Below are positions 33,828-42,948 of a stretch of 64,000 bases of DNA, piece after piece. The DNA comes from Acidovorax soli. Its GTDB lineage: Bacteria; Pseudomonadota; Gammaproteobacteria; Burkholderiales; Burkholderiaceae_C. The stretch is from positions 1 to 64,000 of the forward strand of contig NZ_FNQJ01000022.1 of assembly GCF_900107605.1 (NCBI RefSeq). The letters run 5' to 3'. A model generated the notes under the pieces. The model was not told where the DNA came from, did no database searches, and was given only the letters and a program-made list of their open reading frames with translations. The translations under genes and the position numbers were made by a program. The stretch's first letter is position 1. Every line of letters starts with the position of its first letter.

Positions 33828-33890
33828 GTACGGGCGCTGGCGGCGTCCCCCTGGGGGAGGGCGCCGAAGGCGACTCAGGGGGGATCAGTT
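33828..33890. repeat. C-rich REP-like intergenic element, copy B
   Basis: GCGTCCCCCTGGGGGAGG is followed by GCGCCGAAGGCGACTCAGGG. Read on the minus strand it is CCCCCCTGAGTCGCCTTCGG and onward, with a TTCGG-loop hairpin and a run of C like the element at 14638-14720. It lies between thiL and ybdK and just touches the end of ybdK. Confidence 0.5.
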
Positions 33891-35018
33891 CGTGCCACGA
33901 AAGCGCAGCGCGGCCTGGCGGCTGACTTCGGCCAGCAACTGCTCTTCGCGCTGGCGCTCGCGCAGCCAGCGGGCGTCGTTGTGGCCGGCTTCGGCCTCGG
34001 TGCGCAGCATGTGCATGGCGTTCGACGCGCCTTGCATGGCGGCGTGTCCGGCGATCTGGTCCATGGTCATGCGGATATGGTCGCGCAGCGGCATGTGGCT
34101 GCCGGTGGCCGGGTCCACATACACGGCGTCCATGCCAAAGCGGCAGGCCTGAAAGCGGTTGTAGGTGTAGACGAGGTAGTCGTCCTCCTGGGGCATGAAC
34201 GGCTGCTCGGCCAGGAACCAGGCGCCCAGCGACTGCACGAAACCGGCCAGCGCGGCGGCGCGCTCGATCGTCAGCGGGGTGTCGAACACGCGGATCTCGA
34301 TGGTGCCGAACTCGGGCTTGGGGCGGATGTCCCAGTAAAAGTCCTTCATGCTCTTGACCACGCCGGTGCGGGTCATCTTGTTGAAATAGGCCGTGAAATC
34401 GTCCCAGGTCAGTGCAAACGGCGCACGGCCCGACAGCGGAAACGCAAACACCGAGTTGAGCCGTGCCGAATCGAACGCCGTGTCCTGCCCCTGCACGTAG
34501 GGGCTGGACGCCGACAGCGCAATGAAGTGCGGGATGTAGCGCGACATGCGGTGCAGCATCAGCAGCGCCGCGTCGGCATCGGGACAGCCGATGTGCACAT
34601 GCTGACCAAAGATGGTGAACTGCTTGGAGAGGTAGCCATACAGCTGCGACAGTTCCTGAAAGCGCGGTTTGTCGTAGATGCGCCGCTCATGCCACTGCTG
34701 GAACGGGTGCGTGCCGCCACCCACCACGGCAATGTTGAGCTTGTCGGCGCTCTTGACCAGGGCCTCGCGGATGGGACTGAGCTGCCCCAGCACCTCGCTG
34801 GCCGAATGGCAGATGCCGGTGGAGATCTCGATCATGCTGTTGGTCATCTCGGGGACCACGCTGCCGGGCAGCGGCACCTTGCGCATCAGGCGCAGCATGT
34901 CTTCGGCGTAGGGCGCCAGATCGTAGTCGTGGGTGTTGACCAGCTGCAGTTCCAGCTCGACGCCCAGCGTCAGCGGCTCGGAATGGTGAAATGCTTCAAG
35001 ACTCACTGCTGTCTCCAT
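33885..35018 (-). CDS. ybdK: YbdK-type carboxylate-amine ligase
   Basis: A 377-residue protein of the glutamate-cysteine ligase 2 (GCS2) family, with weak gamma-glutamylcysteine synthetase activity reported in E. coli. The family motifs are [49 protein letters not shown] and [17 protein letters not shown]. The start [10 protein letters not shown] at 35018 matches relatives; it lies inside the end of the antiporter gene (23-bp overlap), so the two are probably co-expressed. The physiological substrate is unknown. Confidence 0.92.
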   Translation of the reverse strand: METAVSLEAFHHSEPLTLGVELELQLVNTHDYDLAPYAEDMLRLMRKVPLPGSVVPEMTNSMIEISTGICHSASEVLGQLSPIREALVKSADKLNIAVVGGGTHPFQQWHERRIYDKPRFQELSQLYGYLSKQFTIFGQHVHIGCPDADAALLMLHRMSRYIPHFIALSASSPYVQGQDTAFDSARLNSVFAFPLSGRAPFALTWDDFTAYFNKMTRTGVVKSMKDFYWDIRPKPEFGTIEIRVFDTPLTIERAAALAGFVQSLGAWFLAEQPFMPQEDDYLVYTYNRFQACRFGMDAVYVDPATGSHMPLRDHIRMTMDQIAGHAAMQGASNAMHMLRTEAEAGHNDARWLRERQREEQLLAEVSRQAALRFRGTN

Positions 35019-36252
35019 GGCCACCGCGCGCGAGCGGGGCCCAGGGTTTGGAACTCTCGCCCGCACGGTAGATGGCCACCGTGGCGATCACGGCACCCAG
35101 CACTTCCATGAGCAGGATGGCCGGCAGCGCCACGCGGGCGATCAGATGGCCCGTGGAGGGCGATGCCACCACGAACTGCGACGCGATCAGCAGCGCGATG
35201 GACGACATGGGCGTCATGGCGCAGCCCACCCACAGGGCCTGGCGCCAGCTGGCGCCGCTGCCCACATTGCCCAGTCCCACGCCCACGGCCTTGGCCACCA
35301 GGCGCACGGCGATCAACGCCAGCACCACGCCGGCCACGGGGCCGCTCCAGTCAGCCTGCGCCGCCACCGTGGACACCAGCACGAACATCAGCATGGTGAG
35401 CAGCGACGAGGCATTGCCCAACTGGCGCGGCCAGGCCCAGGGGCGCGGATTGAGCTGCTTGAGCAGCATGCCGCCCAGCAGCGCCGCCAGGGGGGCAGAG
35501 CCGCCCATGTGCGCGGCCACGGCCGTGGCCGCGGCGATCAGGGCCAGCAGCAGCATGGAGGTGTTCTCGCTGGTGGGGTTCATGAAGCGCAGGGCCATGC
35601 GCAGCACCAGCGACAACACGGCCGCCACGATGATCGACACGCCCAGCACCACCACCACGGGATACATGGTGTCGAACAGCGTGACGCTTTGGCGGTTGAT
35701 CTGCTCTGCGCGGGCGCTGCCCAGCGTCAGCGCATACAGGGTGGACAGGGTGGCGAGCACGATGGCGCGTTCGGTCACCGGGCCGGCTGCGCGGGTGTCT
35801 GCCACCACGCGCGTGAGCACGGCGGGCGAAGCCGCCAGCGCCACCAGGGCCAGGGGGGCGGCCACATGCGCGGGCATGTCGAGCCACACCAGCACCCAAT
35901 AGACGGCAAAGTAGGTCAGTGCCGATTCGGCGATGCTCTGCACCAGCACCATGGGGTTGTGGCGAAACCAGCGCAGCGGAATGCGTCCACCGCATTCGAA
36001 CAGCACGATGGAGATGCCGAGCTCCAGCAGAAACAGCCCGATGCCCTGCAATGGCCACACTGCCCCACTGAAGCCCGCCAGGCCGGCGACGGTGCCGACC
36101 AGGGAATAGCCCACCACCTTGGGCAGACCCGTGTGGCGCTGGGTGAGGTAGCCCACCATGGCGGCCACCGCCAGCAGCAGCGACCACTGCACCGTGGGCA
36201 GCCCCGCCGAAGGGCGCAGCCATTGGGCCCAGAAGCTCAGGATTTCATTCAT
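34996..36252 (-). CDS. Cation:proton antiporter, CPA2 (Kef) family
   Basis: A 418-residue polytopic protein with 12-13 helices of the Na+/H+ exchanger fold. [14 protein letters not shown] and [19 protein letters not shown] match the helix 3-4 region of CPA2 transporters, and [19 protein letters not shown] holds the discontinuous helix region. There is no C-terminal TrkA-N/RCK domain, so it is the short form. I use the ATG at 36252, which follows GAGAGG, instead of the ATG 18 bases upstream. Its end overlaps ybdK; a link between glutathione-like compounds and Kef-type gating is known in E. coli, but here it is only suggestive. Confidence 0.87.
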   Translation of the reverse strand: MNEILSFWAQWLRPSAGLPTVQWSLLLAVAAMVGYLTQRHTGLPKVVGYSLVGTVAGLAGFSGAVWPLQGIGLFLLELGISIVLFECGGRIPLRWFRHNPMVLVQSIAESALTYFAVYWVLVWLDMPAHVAAPLALVALAASPAVLTRVVADTRAAGPVTERAIVLATLSTLYALTLGSARAEQINRQSVTLFDTMYPVVVVLGVSIIVAAVLSLVLRMALRFMNPTSENTSMLLLALIAAATAVAAHMGGSAPLAALLGGMLLKQLNPRPWAWPRQLGNASSLLTMLMFVLVSTVAAQADWSGPVAGVVLALIAVRLVAKAVGVGLGNVGSGASWRQALWVGCAMTPMSSIALLIASQFVVASPSTGHLIARVALPAILLMEVLGAVIATVAIYRAGESSKPWAPLARGGHGDSSES

Positions 36253-36421
36253 GTCATAAGTCCTCTCCATCAGACGGGCAGCGCCCGGTGGACGGGAAGA
36301 AAAGGCAGGGCGCCAGCTGGCGCCGCGGTCCTTCCCGGCGGTTGCCTGAATTTACCTGCGCAAACGCGAGGCCTCTGTAGGACAGGGGCGTTCATGCTGG
36401 CGCAGACCAGTCACGCCCGAA

Positions 36422-38401
36422 TCAGGCGGCCCGGCGTTCAGGGGCGAAAAAGCTCAGAGGCGCCTTGCGCAGGCGGCGCCGCATCGCTGCATAGATGCGT
36501 GAACGGTCTACACCGCTCACGTTGTGGGCACGCAATGCCAGGCGAAAAGCCAGGTAAAAACTCACACTGACATTGAGGGCGCCCAGCAGGGGAAGGGTGG
36601 CAACGGCCCACCAGAACGCACTTTGGTGAAAGATGTCCCAGCCCAGTGCCGCCGTGGCCGCACCCAGCTGGCCCGAAGACAGTGTGACATGGCGCACATC
36701 CAGCCCCAGCCCGAAAAACCCTGCAAACGCCGGGACCAGGCCGAGCATGAAGCCCAGCGAGATGTTGGCGGCCAAGCCCGACAGGTTTTCGCGCAGGAAG
36801 CGCGCCCAGCGCGCGGCGCGTTCCTGGCCCAGGCGGGCGGTGATGCGCGGGTTGTAGCGCACGGCCGAGTCGAGCCGGTGCAGCACGAACCAGTTTTCGG
36901 TCCAGCCGGCGATGATGCTGGACGCGAACAGCAGCACGCCCGTGAAGGCGGCAAACAGCAGCGAGGGTCCCAGCAGGTGCAGGGACTCCAGCACCTGGCC
37001 CGCCTCGTCCGCACTGATGGCGGGAGAGCCCTTGGCCCAGGCGATCAGCAGTGCCAGGGCCAGAACCAGCGGGTACACCACCAGCACATTGCCCAGCACG
37101 GCCGCCACCTGCGAGCGCACCAGGTGGGTGACTTCGTCCACGAACGACTCGATGGCCTCGCCCGAAGCCAGTTCCTTGAGCTTGGCCGCCATGGCAGGTG
37201 CCGTCATTGCCGGCTGCTTGGTCGCCACGGTGAAATGCAGCAGCTGCACCAGCACAAAGCTCACCGCATAGTTCACACCGGCCCAGAAGCCGCCCCAGAA
37301 CGCCGACAGGGCCAGCGCATACAGGCCAAACTTGGCCAGCGTGGTCAAGGCCATCACGGCGCCCCCACCGGCGGCTTTTTTCACCATCGAGCGGTACTCG
37401 GCCGCCGTGCGCGTGATGTAGTGCTCGCCCGTCTCGGCGCTGCGCTCGGCCACCTTGGCCGCCAGCAGCGAGGAGTTGGAGGCCAGCAGCGCCCGCAGGC
37501 TGCGCCGCTCCTGCCCCACCTCCACCAGGTGCGCCAGAAGGCGGGCCGCCGTGGCGGCGGGCTGGGGAGACAGCAGGCACTCGAGCAGCTCCCGCACCCG
37601 CAGGATGCGCGCGCGCAGCTGCCGCAGCCGAAACACCAGGTCCACGGAAATGCCGTTGTCCTCGAAGTGGGTGTACACGGTGGCCGCGGCGGCCCGGCAG
37701 GCTTCCAGGCGCTCGCGCAGACGCTGGGCGGCCTCCTGCAGCCGGTCGGGTGTGCGCAGCGCGTGCAGCACCTCGGTGCGCAGGCTCTCCACGTCGCGAA
37801 TCAGCGCATGAAAGGGCTGTGCTTCGCGGGCCGATGCACTCATGTGCAGGCGCAAGCCGGGCGCGAAACCGGTCGAAAGGATCTGCCCTGCGCAGTAGGT
37901 GATGGCGTCGAGCAGCGCATGCTGCCAGCGCGACGCCCCCTGGGGGTTTTGCGGCATCAGCAGGGCTGCCAGCCGGTTCAGCAGGGTTTCGTCCAGCGCG
38001 CCGAGCCACTTGGCATCGAAAGCGCTGGGCAGGGCCAGTACGAAGAGTTCCGAGGCGTCAATGGTTTCGGGGCTGTGCGGCAGCAGCTGGTTGCGCAGTC
38101 GCTCGGCCGCTTCGCTGAGCACGGCCGTGTCCTTGGCGAAGCCAAAATCGGCCAGCAGCGTGGTGATGTCCACGGACTCCACGAGGGCGGCCCACCAGGC
38201 CTGCAGCCGGGGCTGTACGTCAGGGCGCGCCTCGACCGCTTCCAGGAACAGCTGTACGCGCGCCGTGGCGCCCGGCGCCGAATCGCGCGCGCCGCGCACC
38301 CAGTTCAGCAGGTCGATCAGCCACAGGTGGCGCTGTGCCATTCCTGCCTGCGGGTCCAGCGCCGCCAGCAGCCCTGCCAGCTCGGTGGCTGGCCGCTTCA
38401 A
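36422..38401 (-). CDS. PF10136 membrane protein, annotated as site-specific recombinase
   Basis: A 659-residue protein of the family named SpecificRecomb after gonococcal Gcr. An N-terminal soluble helical region (1-340) is followed by several membrane helices (about 350-375, 430-455, 480-505, 550-580 and 590-620). No catalytic tyrosine or serine recombinase motif is visible, and the membrane helices argue against a DNA enzyme. Real function is unknown. It overlaps apaG by four bases (ATGA), so the two are translationally coupled. Confidence 0.85.
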   Translation of the reverse strand: MKRPATELAGLLAALDPQAGMAQRHLWLIDLLNWVRGARDSAPGATARVQLFLEAVEARPDVQPRLQAWWAALVESVDITTLLADFGFAKDTAVLSEAAERLRNQLLPHSPETIDASELFVLALPSAFDAKWLGALDETLLNRLAALLMPQNPQGASRWQHALLDAITYCAGQILSTGFAPGLRLHMSASAREAQPFHALIRDVESLRTEVLHALRTPDRLQEAAQRLRERLEACRAAAATVYTHFEDNGISVDLVFRLRQLRARILRVRELLECLLSPQPAATAARLLAHLVEVGQERRSLRALLASNSSLLAAKVAERSAETGEHYITRTAAEYRSMVKKAAGGGAVMALTTLAKFGLYALALSAFWGGFWAGVNYAVSFVLVQLLHFTVATKQPAMTAPAMAAKLKELASGEAIESFVDEVTHLVRSQVAAVLGNVLVVYPLVLALALLIAWAKGSPAISADEAGQVLESLHLLGPSLLFAAFTGVLLFASSIIAGWTENWFVLHRLDSAVRYNPRITARLGQERAARWARFLRENLSGLAANISLGFMLGLVPAFAGFFGLGLDVRHVTLSSGQLGAATAALGWDIFHQSAFWWAVATLPLLGALNVSVSFYLAFRLALRAHNVSGVDRSRIYAAMRRRLRKAPLSFFAPERRAA

Positions 38402-38805
38402 TGCAGCACCCTGCCGGCCAGCGGTTGCCCCGAGGCCCCGGGATGGGTGGCCTCCAGCACAAACAAGGGTACCGGGCAGCTGAACGGCTCGCCGTCAACA
38501 GCTACGCAATGGAAGGTGCCATGCATGGTGCCGCTGGCGGTGCGCAGGCCGCATCCGCTGGTGTACTGGAACGACTGCCCGGGCTGGAGCAAAGGCTGCT
38601 GGCCCACCACGCCGAGGCCCTTGACTTCTTCCGTGTGGCCCCTGGCATCACTGATGACCCAGTGGCGCGAGATCAGTTGTGCGGGCGTATCGCCCGTATT
38701 GGTGATGGTGATGGTGTAGGCAAAGCTGAAGACGCCGGAGTCCGGGGAGGATTGTTCTGGCAGGTACTCAGGCTGCACCTGCACGTCAAACTGGTACTTG
38801 GACAT
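38398..38805 (-). CDS. apaG: ApaG domain protein
   Basis: A 135-residue fibronectin-III-like protein. The family core is [40 protein letters not shown] and [19 protein letters not shown]. ApaG was linked to Co2+ resistance and Mg2+ efflux in Salmonella, but its biochemical role is not settled. The start at 38805 is only 29 bp from the divergent rpe start. TACCAT lies 6 nt upstream of the ATG and no Shine-Dalgarno sequence is seen. Confidence 0.94.
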   Translation of the reverse strand: MSKYQFDVQVQPEYLPEQSSPDSGVFSFAYTITITNTGDTPAQLISRHWVISDARGHTEEVKGLGVVGQQPLLQPGQSFQYTSGCGLRTASGTMHGTFHCVAVDGEPFSCPVPLFVLEATHPGASGQPLAGRVLH

Positions 38806-38834
38806 GGACGGATGGTAACTGCGACAATCGCGCC
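38806..38834. promoter_or_regulatory. Compact divergent promoter between apaG and rpe
   Basis: Only 29 bp separate the two start codons. For rpe, TGGACA (38799-38804), an 18-bp spacer and GACAAT (38823-38828) form a fair sigma-70 promoter whose -35 lies inside the apaG start codon region. For apaG, TACCAT (38817-38812) is the candidate -10. Both -10 boxes end 6 nt before the start codon, so both mRNAs would be leaderless or nearly so. Confidence 0.48.
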
Positions 38835-39515
38835 ATGAGCCGTACTTTTCGCATTGCCCCTTCGATCCTCTCTGCCGATTTCGCCCGCCTGGGTGAAGAG
38901 GTGCGCAGCGTCATTGCCGCCGGTGCCGACTGGATCCACTTTGACGTGATGGACAACCATTACGTGCCCAATCTCACCTTCGGCCCCATGGTCTGCCAGG
39001 CGCTCAAGCCGCATGCGAGGACGGCCGCCGGCGTGGCGGTGCCCGTGGACGTGCACCTGATGATCCAGCCCGTGGATGCCCTGGCCGCGGCGTTTGCCGA
39101 GGCGGGCGCAGACTACATCAGCTTTCACCCCGATGCCTCGGGCCATGTGCACCGCAGCATCCAGGCCATTCGCAGCAAGGGCGTGAAACCGGGCCTGGTG
39201 TTCAACCCGGCCGAGCCGCTGGATGTGCTGGATTGGGTGATCGATGACATCGACCTCATCCTGATCATGAGCGTGAACCCCGGCTTTGGCGGCCAGAGCT
39301 TCATCGATTCGGCCCTGCGCAAGATCGAAGCCGTGCGCAAGCGCATCGACGCATCGGGCAAGGACATCCGCCTGGAAGTGGATGGTGGCATTAAGGCGGA
39401 CAACATCCGCCGCGTGGCCGATGCAGGTGCGGACACCTTTGTGGCGGGGAGTGCGATTTTCGGCAAACCCGATTACCAGGGCGTCATCGACGCCATGCGC
39501 GCGCAGCTGGCCTGA
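38835..39515 (+). CDS. rpe: Ribulose-phosphate 3-epimerase
   Basis: A 226-residue TIM-barrel enzyme interconverting ribulose 5-phosphate and xylulose 5-phosphate in the pentose phosphate and Calvin routes. The metal and substrate motifs are [60 protein letters not shown] and [10 protein letters not shown]. The ATG at 38835 has no ribosome site and follows a -10 box closely. The gene is convergent with the phosphatase gene 27 bp downstream. The gph-trpE genes that often follow rpe are not here. Confidence 0.96.
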   Translation: MSRTFRIAPSILSADFARLGEEVRSVIAAGADWIHFDVMDNHYVPNLTFGPMVCQALKPHARTAAGVAVPVDVHLMIQPVDALAAAFAEAGADYISFHPDASGHVHRSIQAIRSKGVKPGLVFNPAEPLDVLDWVIDDIDLILIMSVNPGFGGQSFIDSALRKIEAVRKRIDASGKDIRLEVDGGIKADNIRRVADAGADTFVAGSAIFGKPDYQGVIDAMRAQLA

Positions 39516-39542
39516 GGGCACTACCGGCTTTCATCGCAGGGT

Positions 39543-40031
39543 TCAGGACGCAGAAGCCAGTTGTTGTTGCACATGCGCCAGCAGCCCGTCACAGGCATCT
39601 TCCAGCAGGTCCAGCACATGCTCGAAACCCTGTGCATTGCCATAGTAGGGGTCGGGCACCACGGGGCTGTCATGGCGCAGGCAGAACTCGGTCAGGCGCC
39701 GCAGGCGGTGTTGCTGCCCGGGGGGGCAGCGGCGGTGCAGCTCTGACAGGTTGTCGTCATCCATGGCCAGCAGCAGGTCGAAGCGGTAGAAATCACCATC
39801 GGTGACCTGGCGCGACCGAAGATCGGCCAGTGCGTAGCCGCGCCGCCAGGCGTGGGCCTGTGCGCGCACGTCGGGTGGTTCGCCCAGGTGTGATCCGTGG
39901 GTTCCGGCGGAGTCGATGCGCACGCTTTCGACCAGCCCGGCGCGTGCGACACGCTGGCGAAACACACCGAGTGCGCTGGGGCTGCGGCAAATGTTGCCCA
40001 TGCAGACGAAGAGAACAGAAAACTGGTTCAT
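39543..40031 (-). CDS. Low-molecular-weight protein-tyrosine phosphatase
   Basis: A 162-residue phosphatase. The P-loop CMGNICRS (Cys10 nucleophile in the CX5R pattern) follows FSVLFV, and the general-acid loop DPYYGNAQGFEHVLDLLEDA is present. Wzb-type enzymes of this family dephosphorylate bacterial tyrosine kinases that control polysaccharide polymerisation. Here it lies divergent from manC at the border of an exopolysaccharide locus that encodes a BY-kinase (45230), so it is a likely partner. AAGGAA precedes the ATG at 40031. Confidence 0.93.
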   Translation of the reverse strand: MNQFSVLFVCMGNICRSPSALGVFRQRVARAGLVESVRIDSAGTHGSHLGEPPDVRAQAHAWRRGYALADLRSRQVTDGDFYRFDLLLAMDDDNLSELHRRCPPGQQHRLRRLTEFCLRHDSPVVPDPYYGNAQGFEHVLDLLEDACDGLLAHVQQQLASAS

Positions 40032-40063
40032 TTCCTTGAATGCCCCCGTCGTGTGAGGGCGCG

Positions 40064-40069
40064 ATTGTA
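40064..40069 (-). promoter_or_regulatory. Candidate -10 box of the phosphatase gene
   Basis: TACAAT on the minus strand lies 32 nt before the phosphatase ATG. The -35 region (GGAACA) is weak. Confidence 0.35.
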
Positions 40070-40108
40070 GGGGCGCTGCATTCGCCTGTTCCATCGAAAT
40101 GTCACGGC

Positions 40109-40136
40109 TTGAGGCGCAAAACATTTGGAATAAGAT
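40109..40136 (+). promoter_or_regulatory. Candidate sigma-70 promoter for manC
   Basis: TTGAGG (40109-40114) and TAAGAT (40131-40136) are 16 bp apart. The leader to the manC ATG would be about 100 nt. Each hexamer matches the consensus at four positions. Confidence 0.42.
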
Positions 40137-40240
40137 GATCGGACAGCATGGCTTGCGGTGTGAAGCGCTGGCCATCCAGCAACGCCGCGTTGGTTCACGG
40201 TGAGACCCATGTCTGCAGATAAACGGGGGGCAAGCAAACC

Positions 40241-41683
40241 ATGTTGATCCAGCCGGTGGTGTTGTCCGGCGGTTCGGGCACGCGCCTGTGGCCGCTGTCG
40301 CGTGAAAAATACCCCAAGCAATTGCTCGCGCTCATGGGCGACGATTCACTGCTGCAAGCGACCCTGCGTCGGGTGGAGGGGACGCCTGGCGCCGATATCG
40401 CACCACCGCTGGTGGTCTGCAACGAGGAATACCGTTTCGTGGTGGCGGAACAATTGCGTGTGATCGGCACGCAAGGCCGCATCGTGCTGGAGCCGGTGGG
40501 CCGCAACACCGCTCCGGCGCTGACGCTCGCGGCGCTGGCCGCGCAGTCTGGCGGTGCCGATCCGGTGTTGCTGGTCATGCCCTCGGACCACGTGGTTGCC
40601 CAGCCCGCAGTCTTCCAGGAAGGCGTGCGCCACGCCGCGAGGCTTGCGCAGGATGGCGCCATCGTCACTTTCGGCATCACCCCGGATCGCCCCGAAACGG
40701 GCTACGGTTATATCCAGGCGGGTGCCTCGGTGGGTGAAGGAGGTGCACGCACCATCACCCGTTTTGTGGAAAAACCCGATCTCGCCACGGCCGAAGGCTA
40801 TCTGCAGGCGGGCGATTACCTCTGGAACAGCGGCCTGTTCGTGCTGCGTGCTTCCGTTTGGCTCCAAGCGCTGGAGCGGTGCCGTCCCGATATCCTGGCT
40901 GCATGCCAGGCGTCGTGGAAAGATGGCGTATCCGACCTGTCGTTTCTGCGGGTCGAGGCCGAGGCATTCGCTGCCTGTCCGAGCGATTCGATTGATTACG
41001 CCGTGATGGAGCGATTGGGCGGAGCGCAGTCTCTGCTGGATCTGCCATCGGGTGTGGTGGTGCCGTTGTCGGCAGGCTGGTCCGACGTGGGCGCCTGGGA
41101 CGCATTGTGGCAAATCCTGCCCAAGGATGCGCAGGGCAATGTGGCGCAAGGGCGGACGCTGATGCAGGACAGCCGCAACACCTTGGCGCTGTCGTCGGGG
41201 CGCCTGCTGGCGTGTGTCGGCGTGCAAGGGCTGGTTGTGGTGGAGACGCCTGACGCAGTGCTCGTAGCCGATCAGCGCCACACCCAGGATGTGAAAAAAA
41301 TCGTCGACCGTCTCAAACGTGACGGCCGAACCGAGGGATTGCTGCACCGCAAGGTATACCGCCCCTGGGGCTGGTACGACGGCGTTGACGCGGGTGAGCG
41401 CTTCCAGGTCAAGCGCATTCTGGTCAAGCCTGGCGGCAAGTTGTCGCTGCAGATGCACCACCACCGGGCCGAACACTGGATCGTCGTGCGTGGTACGGCC
41501 CGCGTGACCAAGGGCGATGAGGTGTTTCTGCTTTCTGAGAACCAGTCCACCTACATCCCTTTGGGGGTGACGCATCGCCTGGAAAATCCAGGCCAGGTCG
41601 ATCTGGAGATGATCGAGGTGCAGTCCGGCTCGTATCTGGGGGAGGACGACATCGTGCGGTTCGACGACCTGTATGGGCGCTGA
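40241..41683 (+). CDS. manC: Mannose-1-phosphate guanylyltransferase / mannose-6-phosphate isomerase
   Basis: A 480-residue bifunctional enzyme supplying GDP-mannose. The N-terminal nucleotidyltransferase has GGSGTRLWPLSREKYPKQLL (10-29) and the VMPSDHVV and FVEKPD motifs. The C-terminal type II isomerase cupin (from about 350) has YRPWGWYDGVD, KPGGKLSLQMHHHRAEHWIV and the metal-binding HHHRAEH. It heads the exopolysaccharide locus, so the polymer probably contains mannose or a sugar made from GDP-mannose. The epimerase gene follows 37 bp later. Confidence 0.95.
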   Translation: MLIQPVVLSGGSGTRLWPLSREKYPKQLLALMGDDSLLQATLRRVEGTPGADIAPPLVVCNEEYRFVVAEQLRVIGTQGRIVLEPVGRNTAPALTLAALAAQSGGADPVLLVMPSDHVVAQPAVFQEGVRHAARLAQDGAIVTFGITPDRPETGYGYIQAGASVGEGGARTITRFVEKPDLATAEGYLQAGDYLWNSGLFVLRASVWLQALERCRPDILAACQASWKDGVSDLSFLRVEAEAFAACPSDSIDYAVMERLGGAQSLLDLPSGVVVPLSAGWSDVGAWDALWQILPKDAQGNVAQGRTLMQDSRNTLALSSGRLLACVGVQGLVVVETPDAVLVADQRHTQDVKKIVDRLKRDGRTEGLLHRKVYRPWGWYDGVDAGERFQVKRILVKPGGKLSLQMHHHRAEHWIVVRGTARVTKGDEVFLLSENQSTYIPLGVTHRLENPGQVDLEMIEVQSGSYLGEDDIVRFDDLYGR

Positions 41684-41720
41684 TGACCGCGTTGACACCA
41701 TTGGGCGGGAGCCACCTTGC

Positions 41721-42722
41721 ATGAAGACCGAAAGAAAACCCCAGCATGTACTTGTGACCGGCGCGGCTGGTTTCATTGGCAGCCATGTGGCGGAGCGCCT
41801 GCTGGCGCGCGGCGACCGGGTTCTGGGCCTGGACAACCTCAATGATTACTATGATCCGGCGCTCAAGCAGGCCAGGCTCCGGCGACTCGAAGGGTCGCCA
41901 GGCTTTCGTTTTGTGCGGCTCGACCTGGCCGATCGCACCGGAATGGCCGAACTCTTTGCCACCGAACGTTTCGACGGCGTCATCCACCTTGCCGCCCAGG
42001 CTGGCGTGCGCTACAGCATCACCCATCCCAATGCCTACCTGGACTCCAACCTCACAGGTTTTGGCCATGTGCTGGAGGGGTGCCGCGCCCAGGGTGTCGC
42101 GCACCTGGTGTATGCGTCCAGCTCCAGCGTCTATGGCGGCAACACCAAGATGCCGTTTGCCGAAACCGACGCCGTCGACCACCCCGTGAGCCTGTATGCC
42201 GCCACCAAGAAAGCCAATGAGCTCATGGCCCATACCTACAGCCATCTCTATGGTTTTCCAACCACCGGGCTGCGCTTTTTCACGGTCTATGGCCCCTGGG
42301 GGCGGCCCGACATGGCTTACCACCTCTTTACCCGTGCCATCCTCGCTGGCGAACCCATTTCAGTTTTCAACCACGGGGACATGCGGCGCGACTTCACCTA
42401 CATCGATGACATCACCGAGGGCGTGTTGCGCGTACTGGATAAACCCGCTACCCCAGAACGCATGGGTGCAGCCCCTTACCGTGTGTTCAACATCGGTAAC
42501 AGCGAGCCGGTGCAATTGCTCGATTTCATCCGTTGCATAGAAAACGCGCTCGGCAAGGCGGCTGTCCGGCAGCTGCTTCCCATGCAGCCCGGGGATGTGC
42601 CGGCAACCTATGCCAGTACCCAGGCGCTGCGGGACTGGGTGGGTTTTGCGCCGTCGACGCCGCTGGCGGAAGGCATAGGGAATTTCGTGCGTTGGTACCG
42701 GGCGTATTACCGCTGCGCTTGA
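41721..42722 (+). CDS. UDP-glucuronate 4-epimerase (short-chain dehydrogenase/reductase family)
   Basis: A 333-residue extended SDR enzyme. The NAD site is GAAGFIG (14-20), the active site SSSSVYGG with YAATKKANE (Tyr and Lys), and LRFFTVYGPWGRPDMAYHLF is characteristic of UDP-glucuronate epimerases (CapI/LpsL group). It would make UDP-galacturonate for the polymer; UDP-glucose epimerase activity is less likely. The ATG at 41721 fits the family N-terminus. No UDP-glucose dehydrogenase gene is in the window, so UDP-glucuronate must come from elsewhere. Confidence 0.9.
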   Translation: MKTERKPQHVLVTGAAGFIGSHVAERLLARGDRVLGLDNLNDYYDPALKQARLRRLEGSPGFRFVRLDLADRTGMAELFATERFDGVIHLAAQAGVRYSITHPNAYLDSNLTGFGHVLEGCRAQGVAHLVYASSSSVYGGNTKMPFAETDAVDHPVSLYAATKKANELMAHTYSHLYGFPTTGLRFFTVYGPWGRPDMAYHLFTRAILAGEPISVFNHGDMRRDFTYIDDITEGVLRVLDKPATPERMGAAPYRVFNIGNSEPVQLLDFIRCIENALGKAAVRQLLPMQPGDVPATYASTQALRDWVGFAPSTPLAEGIGNFVRWYRAYYRCA

Positions 42723-42806
42723 GTCTGCCGGCCAAGGGTTGCGAGAGGGGGCGTTCGGGAGTTGCCCTCCGGAGGGGCACGGGGGTTTGCCGTCAATATG
42801 TAACAA

Positions 42807-42822
42807 CCCATGCGGGCATGGG
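42807..42822. promoter_or_regulatory. Palindrome upstream of the eps array
   Basis: CCCATGC-GG-GCATGGG is a perfect 7-bp inverted repeat with a 2-bp centre, 40 bp upstream of the candidate -35 box of the export gene. With so small a loop it is more likely a protein-binding site than a terminator, and no T tract follows directly. Confidence 0.3.
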
Positions 42823-42861
42823 CTTCCAGGTTGGGACAGGTTTTTTGCGGTCAAAAAGGCA

Positions 42862-42891
42862 TTTACGCGTGACATTCGTTCGGGGTATGCT
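42862..42891 (+). promoter_or_regulatory. Candidate promoter of the exosortase exopolysaccharide array
   Basis: TTTACG (42862-42867), an 18-bp spacer and TATGCT (42886-42891) lie 57 nt upstream of the export lipoprotein start. No sigma-54 pattern with GG-N10-GC spacing was found in the 225-bp gap. Confidence 0.38.
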
Positions 42892-42948
42892 GCAGCGAGG
42901 CTAGGTTATTCGGACTGTGGCCGTGCAAATGATGTAAGGAGTTGTGTC

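Noticed and set aside
36422-38401. Site-specific recombinase as evidence of a mobile element
   Set aside because: The family name is historical; the protein has membrane helices and no recombinase catalytic motif, and no attachment sites or integrase are nearby.
42761-42780. Hairpin TGCCCTCC/GGAGGGGCA after the epimerase gene as a terminator
   Set aside because: The stem has a bulge and no T tract follows.
42831-42850. Possible sigma-54 promoter (TGGGACAGG then TTTTTTGC) upstream of the export gene
   Set aside because: The GG and GC doublets are 11 bp apart instead of the strict 10, and the -24 element matches poorly. A sigma-70-like pair lies downstream.
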